A stretch of 64,000 nt of DNA from Desulfocurvibacter africanus subsp. africanus DSM 2603 (GTDB taxonomy: Bacteria; Desulfobacterota; Desulfovibrionia; Desulfovibrionales; Desulfovibrionaceae): NCBI RefSeq assembly GCF_000422545.1, contig NZ_KE383873.1:62001-126000 (forward strand), written 5' to 3'. The translations under genes were made by a program, and so were the position numbers. This document shows positions 43,794-52,581 of the stretch, one piece after another. Within the stretch, counting starts at the first letter, position 1, and the number at the start of each line of letters is the position of its first letter. Under the pieces are notes generated by a model. That model did no database searches. It was not told where the DNA came from and saw only the letters and a list, made by a program, of their open reading frames with translations.

Positions 43794-45647
43794 TTAACTG
43801 TTATCGCCAAGCATTTCAGATTGCGCTGGAGCTTTGCTTTGCGCCGGAGTCTCGCTAATGAGCGTCATGGACGAGATGGGCGAGAAGGTGGTCATCTGGC
43901 GCAGGGAAAGTTCCAGGCGCTCGCCGCTCTTGAGTTCAAATGAATCTCCCCAGGGCAGGGGCGTCTGACCGGCCAGAGCCAGCAGCTTGTCCCGTGCTCC
44001 ATTGCTCCAGGCCTCGGCCAAGGTGTAGCGGCCGGACGCCAGCAGCGTCGCTTCGCCTGCCCGCCAGTCAAGGACGATCCGTCGGCCGTCCTCGGCCTGA
44101 AGCACCAAGGCCTTGAGCCTGCGCGGCACGATGCGAATGAAGAATTCGTCCCGAGACTGGCTGGGAGTCTCTCGCGCCACGCGGCAGAGCCACTCATCGG
44201 GCTTGTCCGTGGGCACCAGCCAATGCTGTAGGAACATGCTTGGATCGAGGATGATCTCGGGCCCGCTGTCCTGACCGTCATTGAGCGTGCGGTTGGCTAT
44301 GAAGCCCTTGAGGTTGAGCACTTCATCCTTGCCGCCGTGAATTCCCTCAAGCACGAGTTGGTCGCCGACGACAGCCTCAAGCGTTCTCCCCGCAGGTATA
44401 ATGCGCAGGCTCCCGTTGTGCCAACAGACGAACCAGGGCGTTTGGCCGGGCTCCGCCTTTGGCCATGTGCCGGCCCACTCCACGGGGATGCTGGTCAGGG
44501 TAGTCCCGTCTGCGCGGACCTCCAGGGATCTAAAAGGTATTAAGGGCAGGCGCGGAGTTTCCAGGAGGTTGATCTCTGGCCGATCCGAGGCGAAGACGCC
44601 AACGGCGCCGGCCGCGCCGGCTTTGACTTGCGCGTTCGTGAGTCCAAGGTCCTCGGCCGTGAGGGCAAGCGGCTCGTAAGACAATAGTTTCAGAGGTGCC
44701 GGTCTGGTTGATCCCACCGACTGCGCTCCAACGCGTAAGACCGGCGCTACGATACGCGCTTGCTCGATGAGCGTATCCTGATCAGCTACCTGCAGGTGCA
44801 GTCCGAACTGCTCCAGGAGGAGCACTGTGGCGCGCAGTTGCTGGCTGACCTTCCATTCGACCTGCACGATATCCTTGCTCACCTCAATGGCGAAGGCAGG
44901 AATGGACCGGTTTTTCAGCGCATAGCAGGTCAATGATTTGAGCTGCTCGGCATGGGGCGAGTCGGGCCTGAAGGTATCCGTGGAAAACAGCCGAAAGCGG
45001 AAGTCGGCCGTGGTGATGGGCTGGTTGAGCCTGTCGAGTACGGAGTTGACGTAATTGGCCAGAAAAATCCTGTTCTCGAAAACAGGCGTGTCGATGATGA
45101 TCGACTGTCCGTAGCGCCGGGGATTGCGCAGATTGTCCACCCATACCGGGTTATAGAAACCGGAGCCCTCGTGCAGGTGGATGAAGGCGTCGGCCTGAGC
45201 CAGGAAGAAGCGGATGGCCCGGGCCAGATGGTCTTCATAGAATTCGTTGTAATCGCGATCGAAGCGGCGGTTGAGGTCAACGTTGATCTGCCGCTGGCGC
45301 TTGTGGATGGACGGCACGTTGGCCCTGGGGATGATGATGAGCCGCCCATTGTCCAGCTTGGCGTGGGTGAGCTGCTGGGCAGTGAGAAAGCCCGCGATCT
45401 CGTCGCCCTGGATGCCGCCTTGGACCATGACCGTGGGGCCGGGCTTCGCGCCTTCCAGGATATACACGCGCAGAGGGTACTGCGTGCCTTGAAAGATGGT
45501 GAACTCGGCTCCGGTTGCGGGCCGCGCAACGACCAGCAGGGCCGCCAGGACCAGTAGTGCACTGGTGACCTGCCGATACACTGCGCGTGGCCAGCGGACG
45601 TACCTTGTCAGCCATTGGACCAGGCGGACGGAGCAAGGGAAAGGCAT
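43794..45647 (-). CDS. M99-family (Csd4/Pgp1-like) murein carboxypeptidase
   Basis: A 617-residue exported protein. A signal peptide (hydrophobic residues about 29-41, ending TGA) is followed by the M14/M99 carboxypeptidase fold. The zinc site reads GGIQGDE, with Gln80 and Glu83, and the His is in FIHLHEGSGFY (near residue 157-159). Gln in place of the usual first His is the hallmark of Helicobacter Csd4. NVDLNRRFDRD carries the substrate Arg, and AFAIEVSKDI the catalytic Glu. The enzyme would trim peptidoglycan tripeptides to dipeptides in the periplasm. The start at 45647 is ATG; a GTG 81 bases upstream overlaps the preceding gene. It is last in a three-gene run. Confidence 0.85.
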   Translation of the reverse strand: MPFPCSVRLVQWLTRYVRWPRAVYRQVTSALLVLAALLVVARPATGAEFTIFQGTQYPLRVYILEGAKPGPTVMVQGGIQGDEIAGFLTAQQLTHAKLDNGRLIIIPRANVPSIHKRQRQINVDLNRRFDRDYNEFYEDHLARAIRFFLAQADAFIHLHEGSGFYNPVWVDNLRNPRRYGQSIIIDTPVFENRIFLANYVNSVLDRLNQPITTADFRFRLFSTDTFRPDSPHAEQLKSLTCYALKNRSIPAFAIEVSKDIVQVEWKVSQQLRATVLLLEQFGLHLQVADQDTLIEQARIVAPVLRVGAQSVGSTRPAPLKLLSYEPLALTAEDLGLTNAQVKAGAAGAVGVFASDRPEINLLETPRLPLIPFRSLEVRADGTTLTSIPVEWAGTWPKAEPGQTPWFVCWHNGSLRIIPAGRTLEAVVGDQLVLEGIHGGKDEVLNLKGFIANRTLNDGQDSGPEIILDPSMFLQHWLVPTDKPDEWLCRVARETPSQSRDEFFIRIVPRRLKALVLQAEDGRRIVLDWRAGEATLLASGRYTLAEAWSNGARDKLLALAGQTPLPWGDSFELKSGERLELSLRQMTTFSPISSMTLISETPAQSKAPAQSEMLGDNS

Positions 45648-45693
45648 AACCCCCGCCTGTTCCTGGGCAAGCGACCTAGTTACGCTTGCCTGG

Positions 45694-46401
45694 CTAGGAA
45701 AGGATCTGGCTGAGCGGGAAAGTTTCACTGAATACCATTGTTCCGTTATCGCTACGACGGATATTGAGGCGGATGCCGAACAGGTCGTTGCCCTTGATGC
45801 CGGAGGGTATGCCGAAGACCGTTCGCACGCGTTTGAAACGCTGGATGCTGAAGTTCAGGTCCTCGGTAGTGATCGTGGGCTGCACGAGTTGCCCCGTGCG
45901 TGTGATGATGGCGAGATGCACTACGCCCGAGAGCGTCGAGTCCGCCACGAGGTTGTTCAGGTCGAAGCGTACCTGAAGCTTGTCGCCCTGTAGTCGGGCC
46001 TGGAAGTTATCCACGTTCGCCTGCTGCAGGTCCACATGGGTGAAGATTTCGTTGAGGTCGATATTGCTTGGGATCTGAGGCGACTCGGTCTCCACCGAAA
46101 CGGAGCCGATAAGAGCGTGCAGTTCATCGGGGTCGTTGGATTGGAGGATCTGCTCGACATTTTCAAGCCGCTCCAATTTTACCCTTGCCTCGGTGAGCGT
46201 AATCTGCAGGTTACGGTTGTCCACGCGCAGCTTATGGCTTTCCAGCCAGAAGCGATAGCCCGTGAAGAACCCAGCCAAAGCCAGAGTCACAAGGAAGATT
46301 TCAGCGTAAATGAAGGCCTTGAGCCATATTTTGCTGAGCCTGAAACGCCGGACTTGGCTATCGTCGCGCATGAGCAGCAGACTGTACTTGGAGCTTGCCA
46401 T
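45694..46401 (-). CDS. Coiled-coil membrane protein between Csd6- and Csd4-like genes
   Basis: A 235-residue protein that I do not recognise. A transmembrane segment lies at about residues 27-48 (FIYAEIFLVTLALAGFFTGYRFW), a coiled coil at about 52-85 (LRVDNRNLQITLTEARVKLERLENVEQIL), and a strand-rich C-terminal domain thereafter (GDKLQVRFDLNNLVADSTLSGVVHLAIIT). The ATG lies inside the preceding stop codon (TGATG), so translation is coupled to the L,D-peptidase gene. The position suggests it anchors or scaffolds the two murein enzymes, an inference only. Confidence 0.75.
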   Translation of the reverse strand: MASSKYSLLLMRDDSQVRRFRLSKIWLKAFIYAEIFLVTLALAGFFTGYRFWLESHKLRVDNRNLQITLTEARVKLERLENVEQILQSNDPDELHALIGSVSVETESPQIPSNIDLNEIFTHVDLQQANVDNFQARLQGDKLQVRFDLNNLVADSTLSGVVHLAIITRTGQLVQPTITTEDLNFSIQRFKRVRTVFGIPSGIKGNDLFGIRLNIRRSDNGTMVFSETFPLSQILS

Positions 46402-48047
46402 CAGTTGCCCTTTCTCCAGTATTCGGCGGAAATGAGCCATTGCTCGCCGTGTGGTTCGAGGATGAGGGTCTTGGTTCCGGTATCCGTATATCCGTTGGAG
46501 CTTTCGTAAACTTGGCGGAAAGCAACTTCGATGCCTTTGGGATGCAGGGCGATGCGTCGGTTGGACAGCTCAACGCGCGTGGGGGGATTGTCGGCCCATA
46601 AGGTTTGTTTGTGTTCCATGACGGCCTTGAGGCCGTTGCGGCCCTGCTGATGCGCACCGGGCAGGTACAGCGCCGCGTAGCCATCCAGATCCGCTCGTTC
46701 CCAGGCTGCCTGCCACAAGGACAAAGCTTCGGATACAGATTTGGTGACGTGGGCCATATAGCGCTGTTCCAGGTCAGACGGAGGCTGATCGTACTCCTGA
46801 CCAACGATCCGCCAGACGCCCTTTGGGTCCTTTTGCCAATACAGGCGCTTGCGCACTGCGGATGTGATGCCTGGCGCGCGGTAAACCTGGTCGAAGGCGG
46901 TCACCCAGTAGTCCGGGCCCGGAAGGGCCGTGATGTCGTCGAGCACGACCTGGATCCAGGGCATGCGTGCGAACAGGCGTTCCTTGTTGGCTTTGAAGGC
47001 CTCGAACGATTCCCCGCCCGAGCGGCTGTATTTCCGCGGGGCGTAGAAGGAGAAAAATGTATCGCTCTTGTTCTGCCAAGCCTTGGCCCACTCGCGCACC
47101 ATGGCGATAATGGCGTTGGCCTCGCCCGAGTGGGACTGCCCGTCCGGCGGCCAGGCTATCTTCTGGGCGATGATCACAGGCGTGCCACGGCCAAGGGTGC
47201 TGCTTAGACCATGCAGGTCGGGAGTGTTTAGGGCCACGCAGCCCCGCGTCTCCATGGGCACGATCTTGCCGCCGCGGCCGTGAATCCAGATGCCGTACCC
47301 TGTCTTGCCCTCGATGCGATCCACGGGATTGGGGAAGTTCAAGGTGTAAGCGATGTCTCCATAGAGCTGATAATCCAGGCCGGTGGTAAGCTTGCGTTGG
47401 ATGAAGTAGACTCCCTCGGGCGTGCGCAGATCACCCTCGCGGTACTTGTCTCCAGCCACTTGGCCCGTGGCGCAAGGCAGTTCGACGGCCTTGCGCAGGG
47501 GGCTGCGCCGTTCCATGAGAAAAAAGGTCTGGCTGGCCTTGTCGATGGCCAGGAAGCGGACGGGGGAATTCTCATGTTCGGGAATGGTAAGATGCCAAGT
47601 GTCGCCGATCGTCTGCGCAGGTGGGGCCATGCTCATGGCTGCCTTGGGATCGCCTTCGGGCACGAGGGCCGCTTCCGGCGTGGGTACCGGCGCTGTGCCT
47701 GCTTCGATGCCGGCCTGAGCGCCGGCATCGAAGCCTGCCTCGGGTTCGCTGACAGTCGCTGGTTCCGAAGGCATGGAATTTTGAGCCGTGGCCGAATCGT
47801 TCAAGGGCAAGGCATCGGCAATTACAGGTCCTTGCTCGTCAACCGAGTTCCGAGCGTCCGCAGCCGATGGATAGGCCGTGACTGTGACCAGCAGGAACAA
47901 GATCCAGAATCCGACTTGCAGGTGAACTGGGGCTCGCGCCTCGCGAGCGCGGGACGGACGTGTGCCTCCAGGCAAGCAGGGAGTCGCTGGATAACGTGAG
48001 CCATGCCTGGGGCATGGAGCCAAACTGGGCTTGGGGCAACGAGTCAA
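46401..48047 (-). CDS. YkuD-domain L,D-carboxypeptidase/transpeptidase with NTF2-like domains (Csd6/Pgp2-like)
   Basis: A 548-residue exported protein. The membrane segment is at about residues 45-62. A Pro/Ala/Glu-rich linker leads to the YkuD catalytic domain (about 160-300), with GYGIWIHGRGGKIVPMETRGCVAL holding His256 and catalytic Cys270 (HGxx...TRGC). Two NTF2/SnoaL-like regions follow (about 310-420 and 430-548). This layout is that of Helicobacter Csd6, an L,D-carboxypeptidase that trims tetrapeptides to tripeptides, with one more NTF2-like part. No ATG is available; TTG at 48047 has AGGTGG at a good distance and is preferred, with TTG at 48053 as alternative. Confidence 0.83.
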   Translation of the reverse strand: MTRCPKPSLAPCPRHGSRYPATPCLPGGTRPSRAREARAPVHLQVGFWILFLLVTVTAYPSAADARNSVDEQGPVIADALPLNDSATAQNSMPSEPATVSEPEAGFDAGAQAGIEAGTAPVPTPEAALVPEGDPKAAMSMAPPAQTIGDTWHLTIPEHENSPVRFLAIDKASQTFFLMERRSPLRKAVELPCATGQVAGDKYREGDLRTPEGVYFIQRKLTTGLDYQLYGDIAYTLNFPNPVDRIEGKTGYGIWIHGRGGKIVPMETRGCVALNTPDLHGLSSTLGRGTPVIIAQKIAWPPDGQSHSGEANAIIAMVREWAKAWQNKSDTFFSFYAPRKYSRSGGESFEAFKANKERLFARMPWIQVVLDDITALPGPDYWVTAFDQVYRAPGITSAVRKRLYWQKDPKGVWRIVGQEYDQPPSDLEQRYMAHVTKSVSEALSLWQAAWERADLDGYAALYLPGAHQQGRNGLKAVMEHKQTLWADNPPTRVELSNRRIALHPKGIEVAFRQVYESSNGYTDTGTKTLILEPHGEQWLISAEYWRKGN

Positions 48048-48166
48048 GGCCAAACCACCTACAGTGTTTATTCGTCAAGCTCGACACGGGCATGACCAAC
48101 TGTGCCCATGGGACCGCTACGGGTTGTGGCCATCCCGGGGTAATAGGGGACCGGCGTATCCGGGCC

Positions 48167-48727
48167 CTAACGGGCTAATTCAAGCAATTCCCTTCGGGTG
48201 AAGATGGGCTTGAGCGTATGGCCCGCGGCGGCCAAGTTGTCACGGCCGCCTTCCTCTCTGTCCAGGACACAAAGCACCGTGGCGACCGTAAGGCCGGCGT
48301 CGCGCACGCGCTCAATTGCCTTAATCAATGTTCCGCCGGTCGTAACCACGTCTTCCAACATGGCCACCCGGTCGCCAGGCTGGAAGTTCTTGAGGCCTTC
48401 CAGATACTGGTTGGTGCCGTGCCCCTTGGAAGCCTTGCGCACGATAAAACCGGGCAAAGGCCTACCTTCCAGATAGGAGACGACGGTCACGGCCGAGATC
48501 AGGGGATCCGCGCCGAGCGTCATTCCGCCGACACCATGTATGGATGGATCATCGACCATATCCAGAAAAAGTTTACCGATGAGCCAGGAACCTTCCGGAT
48601 GCAGAGCTGTTTGTTTGCAGTCGAAGTAGTAATCACTCTTGCGCCCGGAAGTCAAAACAACCTCACCGGCTACATAGGACTTCTCCATAAGGAGTCGAGC
48701 CAAGCGTTTCTTTAGCGACAGGTCCAT
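48167..48727 (-). CDS. pyrE: Orotate phosphoribosyltransferase
   Basis: A 186-residue OPRTase, forming OMP from orotate and PRPP in pyrimidine synthesis. The PRPP loop is AMLEDVVTTGGTLIKAI (near residue 122), and the catalytic loop is FIVRKASKGHGTNQYLEG (near residue 95). LTSGRKSDYYFDCKQTALHPEG is the family N-terminal motif. Its ATG overlaps the stop of purB (TAATG), so translation is coupled. Confidence 0.95.
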   Translation of the reverse strand: MDLSLKKRLARLLMEKSYVAGEVVLTSGRKSDYYFDCKQTALHPEGSWLIGKLFLDMVDDPSIHGVGGMTLGADPLISAVTVVSYLEGRPLPGFIVRKASKGHGTNQYLEGLKNFQPGDRVAMLEDVVTTGGTLIKAIERVRDAGLTVATVLCVLDREEGGRDNLAAAGHTLKPIFTRRELLELAR

Positions 48728-50034
48728 TATTCAAGCACCCTCGTATATACTACGTCCTCGTGACGCAGGTAGAAGCCCATATCGAAGACCTCGTCCAGTC
48801 TGTCTGCGCCCAGTCTGCCGACAATAGCAGAGTCGGCGCGCACTGCTTCGGGAAAGTCGCGGCGTTCTTCCCAACAGAGCATGGCTATCCGCTGGACCAT
48901 CTCATAGGCTTCTTGACGCTGGAGCCCAGACTCCACCAGAGCCGTGAGCACGCGTTGCGAAAAAAAGAGTTGTTGAGAGCTTTTCAAATTCCGTTCCATG
49001 TTCTCGGGTATGATGCGCAGGTTGCGCAGCAGCCCTGCAAGACGGGATAGCAGATAATGCGCCAGGATGGTCGAATCGGGCATTATGACCCGCTCCACGG
49101 AAGAGTGGGAAATGTCCCGCTCGTGCCACAGGGCCTGGTTCTCCATGGCGGCCAAGGCGTTGCCGCGCAACAATCGGGCCAGACCGCTCATGTTCTCGGC
49201 CGAGATGGGGTTCTTCTTGTGCGGCATGGCCGAGGAGCCTTTTTGGCCCTTGGCGAAGCCTTCTTCCGCTTCGCGCACCTCGGTGCGCTGCAAGTGGCGC
49301 AGCTCCACGCACAGACGTTCAACTCCACCGGCCATGAGGGCCAAGGTGGTGAAGAAGTTTGCGTATCGGTCGCGCTGCACGATTTGTGTGGAGACCGGAT
49401 CCACCCTTAAACCGAGCAGCTCAAGGGCCGTTTCCTCGACGTCGGGCGTCAGCGCCGTGTAGGTGCCCACCGCGCCAGAAAGCTTGCCGACGCGCACGTC
49501 ATCCATGGCTTGTTGCAGGCGCGTCCGGTGGCGGGCGAACTCGGCGTAGAAACCGAGCATCTTGAGGCCGAAGCTGGTGGGCTCCGCATGCACGCCGTGG
49601 GTGCGTCCCATGCACAGCCGGCCCTTATGCTCCAAGGCCAGCTTGCGCAGAACGTCCAGCAGGACGTCCAGGGCGTTGCCTACCAAGCTGCCGGCTCTGG
49701 CAAGCAGCAGGCTGTTGGCCGTATCCACGATGTCCGAGGACGTACAGCCTAAATGGATATAGCGCGAGACCGGACCCACGCGTTCTTCCACGGCCGTCAA
49801 AAAGGCTATGACGTCGTGGCGTGTGCGCTCCTCGATTTCCAGCACCCGGGCGCTGAAGGATTCATCGATGGGAAAGACGGTCTTAGACTCGATCTCGGCC
49901 ATGGCCTCCTTCGGAATGACGCCGGCTTTGTGCCATGCTCGGCAAACCGCCAGCTCCACCTCCATCCAGGCGCGAAATTTGTTTTCCTGGGTCCAAAGGG
50001 CACCCATCTCAGGGCGTGTGTAGCGTTCGATCAT
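48727..50034 (-). CDS. purB: Adenylosuccinate lyase
   Basis: A 435-residue fumarase/aspartase-superfamily enzyme, acting twice in purine synthesis (SAICAR and adenylosuccinate cleavage). [13 protein letters not shown] (near residue 95) and the signature [16 protein letters not shown] (near 264) with the catalytic Ser are present, as is [12 protein letters not shown] (near 144). Length and order match PurB. It is downstream of fmdB by 66 nt. Confidence 0.95.
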   Translation of the reverse strand: MIERYTRPEMGALWTQENKFRAWMEVELAVCRAWHKAGVIPKEAMAEIESKTVFPIDESFSARVLEIEERTRHDVIAFLTAVEERVGPVSRYIHLGCTSSDIVDTANSLLLARAGSLVGNALDVLLDVLRKLALEHKGRLCMGRTHGVHAEPTSFGLKMLGFYAEFARHRTRLQQAMDDVRVGKLSGAVGTYTALTPDVEETALELLGLRVDPVSTQIVQRDRYANFFTTLALMAGGVERLCVELRHLQRTEVREAEEGFAKGQKGSSAMPHKKNPISAENMSGLARLLRGNALAAMENQALWHERDISHSSVERVIMPDSTILAHYLLSRLAGLLRNLRIIPENMERNLKSSQQLFFSQRVLTALVESGLQRQEAYEMVQRIAMLCWEERRDFPEAVRADSAIVGRLGADRLDEVFDMGFYLRHEDVVYTRVLE

Positions 50035-50073
50035 GCTGTGCTCACATGGGGTTTTATGAAAGGCCGGACATGA

Positions 50074-50097
50074 AAAAGGCAGCCGAAGCTGCCTTTT
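50074..50097 (-). terminator. Intrinsic terminator after fmdB
   Basis: A 10-bp palindromic stem AAAAGGCAGC-CGAA-GCTGCCTTTT. Read leftward it ends in TTTTTCATG. It lies between fmdB and purB and may only partly terminate. Confidence 0.8.
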
Positions 50098-50099
50098 GC

Positions 50100-50414
50100 T
50101 CAGGAACCGCTGGTTGTCCCGCTGGTTCCCGTCGCAGTGGATTCGGAGCCGCCGCCCGAGGCAGGCGTGGATGCGTCGCCGCCAGCCTTGGGTCCATCGC
50201 TTGTTGAGCTAGGTCCTTTGCTGTTGCTGGGGGAAGGCCGGCAGTAGTCGGTGGTGTACCAGCCGGACCCCTTGAGGACAAAGGACGTATTGGAGATGAG
50301 GCGCCTAGCCTTGCTGCCGCAAACCGGGCAGATCAACTCGCGTTCCTTGTAATCCGTCTGCCATTCCTCGAAGATTTGCTCACAGTCGGTGCAGCGGTAT
50401 TCGTAAATGGGCAT
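50100..50414 (-). CDS. FmdB-family zinc-ribbon protein
   Basis: A 104-residue protein. MPIYEYRCTDCEQIFEEWQ, with CxxC, then CPVCGS gives the four zinc-ribbon Cys of the FmdB/CxxC_CxxC_SSSS family. The tail from about residue 60 is rich in Ser, Gly, Thr and Pro, longer than usual. The start at 50414 is set by the conserved MPIYEY. FmdB-type proteins are possible regulators; the function is not established. Confidence 0.88.
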   Translation of the reverse strand: MPIYEYRCTDCEQIFEEWQTDYKERELICPVCGSKARRLISNTSFVLKGSGWYTTDYCRPSPSNSKGPSSTSDGPKAGGDASTPASGGGSESTATGTSGTTSGS

Positions 50415-50524
50415 GCTTGAACTCCTGACGAAAAAGCATTGGCCGGAAAAAGCGAGGCTTCGGCCGGCCTGAACCATCACCACAGGAGGGTGAAATAAAA
50501 CTTAAGGAAAAGAAGTCAAAGATC

Positions 50525-50635
50525 TTAGGACTTGGCCGCGGCCTTTGCTTCGTGGATGCGCTGCTTGAGGCGTTCCTTGCGGCGCTTGCGCTTGCGATCC
50601 AGTTCCTTCATGCGCTCGTGCTTTTTCTGAGCCAT
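50525..50635 (-). CDS. Very small, highly basic protein (36 aa)
   Basis: A 36-codon gene missed by length-limited gene finders. The protein starts MAQKKHERMKELDRKRKRRK and continues with RIHEAKAAAKS, almost entirely Lys/Arg/Glu and helical. AGGAGG lies nine bases before the ATG, stronger than most sites here. It precedes fmdB and purB. Charge and length are like ribosome- or nucleic-acid-associated peptides; I do not know its role. Confidence 0.75.
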   Translation of the reverse strand: MAQKKHERMKELDRKRKRRKERLKQRIHEAKAAAKS

Positions 50636-50940
50636 GTATTGGTTCCTCCTTGCATGGTTGGGTATTCGGATAAAGAAAAGAACTTAACTCGGGCTAGGGG
50701 AGTTGTAAAGGGCGCAGGCCGGAAGCAACACTCCGCGACAAAGCCGAGCGTCATTTTGCGCTAGGGCAGGTTGCCGCTTACCGAAGCACTGTTGCGCCAT
50801 GTGTCCATAATTATTGGATCTGGCAAATGCAGCCCAACAAAAGAGAAACTTGGCTGCAACAGGCAAGCCAATGCGCCCTGTGCGACTTGTTCCGGCCGCG
50901 AGGCGTGGCCGGTCGAGCAAATCCCCCAAAAGCCTTTTCG
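50636..50940. other. Intergenic region upstream of the 36-aa gene
   Basis: No gene supported. It must hold the promoter of the fmdB-purB-pyrE run. An open frame here (50684-50992) lacks ribosome site and family similarity. Confidence 0.5.
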
Positions 50941-52581
50941 CTATTTGCCAAAGGGGCAATGCGGATATTTGCACTCCACGCACTCCTTGCACATGGCGCC
51001 GTGGCCCAACCTGGCCAGGTCGCGCCGAGTCACGGGCAGGTCGGCCAGCAGCCGAGGCAGGAGCAGGTCGAAGCTCGTGGTCTTGAAGAAGAGCGCGCAG
51101 GCCGGCACGCCGAGCACCTGCACGTTGCCGATGCGCGCCAACAGGGTCATGGCGCCCGGCAGCACGGGCATGCCGTAGAGCATGTCCGTGGCTCCAGCGT
51201 CTTGCAAACCCTGGCGCGTCACGTCGTCCGGGTCCACGGACAAGCCCGCGGTGGTTACGATGAGATCGGCCCCGGCTCCGAGCAGTTCCTTCACGCCGTC
51301 GCGGATTGCCTGGCGGTCGTCGGGCCGTATGAGCGTCTTGACTACCGTGCCGCCCAAAGCTTCGATCTTGGGAGTCAGCGTGGGGGCGAACTTGTCCTGG
51401 ATGATACCCTGGAAGACCTCGGTGCCCGTGATGAGCAGGCCGGCGCGGGCGCGGCGCAAGGGCGCCACGCGCAGCACCGGACCTTTATTCAGCACGCTCA
51501 GGGCCTTGTGCAGGTTGGGGCGGGAGAGATAGAGCGGAATGGCCCGCGTACCGGCCACGGCTTCGCCCCGGCGCACGACGGAGTAACAGTGGCGCGTGGC
51601 GCACATGACGTCGGGCACGAGATTGAGGGCTTCCAGCAGATTTTCGTCAACCACCAGCAGTCCGTCCTGGGCGGCCAGCAGGGTGATCTTGCCCTCGTGC
51701 GGCGGGCCTTTCTTCTCCAATGAACCCTCGCGGCAAAGGACCTCGGCAAAGGCTTCGGCTGCTTCGTCCTCGTGCACCCACTCGGGACCGGGCTGCACGT
51801 CCCCCTGCACGTAGACATGCATGCGGCCCATCTGCTGCAAGCGGCACACGTCGCCCACGCTGAGTTGCTGGCCGGCCTTGAACTCGGCGCTCTTGCTCTG
51901 GCCGGGTACGATGCGGGTCATGTCGTGCAGGGTGGTCTTGCCCGCGGCCTGCTCCACGCTCACGGAGGCCAAGCGAGGTTGGACTAAAATCTCGGATTCG
52001 CCGGTCTCCACATATGGCGCTTCGCCCTGGCAGCCTTTACAGATTGCCCCATGGGCCTTGGGAAAAGCTTCACCGCACAGGGGGCAGACCGCAATGGCTC
52101 CCTTGCTCGTCTTGCCGATGAACCTGGGAGCCGCCTTTACCGCCTGCATGGTGAGCACCGACTCGCCTGCCTCACGCATCTGCTGGCGCAGCTTGTCCGA
52201 ATCCTGTTCTCGCTTGGATTTGAGCTTGAGGTACCAGGAGCGGATCTCGTCATATCCCCCAAGCTTGTCGACATCCAGAAACACGCGTACCCCTTCACCC
52301 GTGAACTTGTTGAACAGGCTCAGGGCATAGCGGTCCAGGTTGACGATCTTGAGCCAGCCGTTGCCGGCGGTGCAGGGTGTGAGCAGCTGGATGGCGTCCG
52401 GCAGGCAGCTGGCCGCCTCGCTGATGGCGTCGTAAAGCACGCCTTCGGGCATGTGCCGCTTGGCCATCTCCACCATGTAGCCACCCACGATGAGGCCCGG
52501 GGCCGGATAGCTGTGAAAGCGGCCTATGAGGTCCAGGTACTCATCGAACGTGTATTGACCGACATTGCCTTTTTCGCTCAT
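50941..52581 (-). CDS. FmdE-like domain fused to MoeA/MogA-like molybdopterin-binding domain
   Basis: A 546-residue fusion. Residues about 1-150 are FmdE-like (LIGRFHSYPAPGLIVGGYMVEMA and LTPCTAGNGWLKIVNLDRYALSLFNKFTGEGVRVF). A zinc-finger follows (CPLCGEAFPKAHGAICKGC, near 185-205). Residues about 370-520 are the molybdopterin-binding domain (GLLITGTEVFQGIIQDKFAPTLTPKIEALGG, then ADLIVTTAGLSVDPDD). The last residues hold CKECVECKYPHC, i.e. Cys531, 534, 537 and 542, an Fe-S-like pattern. It probably acts in molybdenum or tungsten cofactor handling. It overlaps the ModE-like regulator gene (ATGA). Confidence 0.82.
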   Translation of the reverse strand: MSEKGNVGQYTFDEYLDLIGRFHSYPAPGLIVGGYMVEMAKRHMPEGVLYDAISEAASCLPDAIQLLTPCTAGNGWLKIVNLDRYALSLFNKFTGEGVRVFLDVDKLGGYDEIRSWYLKLKSKREQDSDKLRQQMREAGESVLTMQAVKAAPRFIGKTSKGAIAVCPLCGEAFPKAHGAICKGCQGEAPYVETGESEILVQPRLASVSVEQAAGKTTLHDMTRIVPGQSKSAEFKAGQQLSVGDVCRLQQMGRMHVYVQGDVQPGPEWVHEDEAAEAFAEVLCREGSLEKKGPPHEGKITLLAAQDGLLVVDENLLEALNLVPDVMCATRHCYSVVRRGEAVAGTRAIPLYLSRPNLHKALSVLNKGPVLRVAPLRRARAGLLITGTEVFQGIIQDKFAPTLTPKIEALGGTVVKTLIRPDDRQAIRDGVKELLGAGADLIVTTAGLSVDPDDVTRQGLQDAGATDMLYGMPVLPGAMTLLARIGNVQVLGVPACALFFKTTSFDLLLPRLLADLPVTRRDLARLGHGAMCKECVECKYPHCPFGK

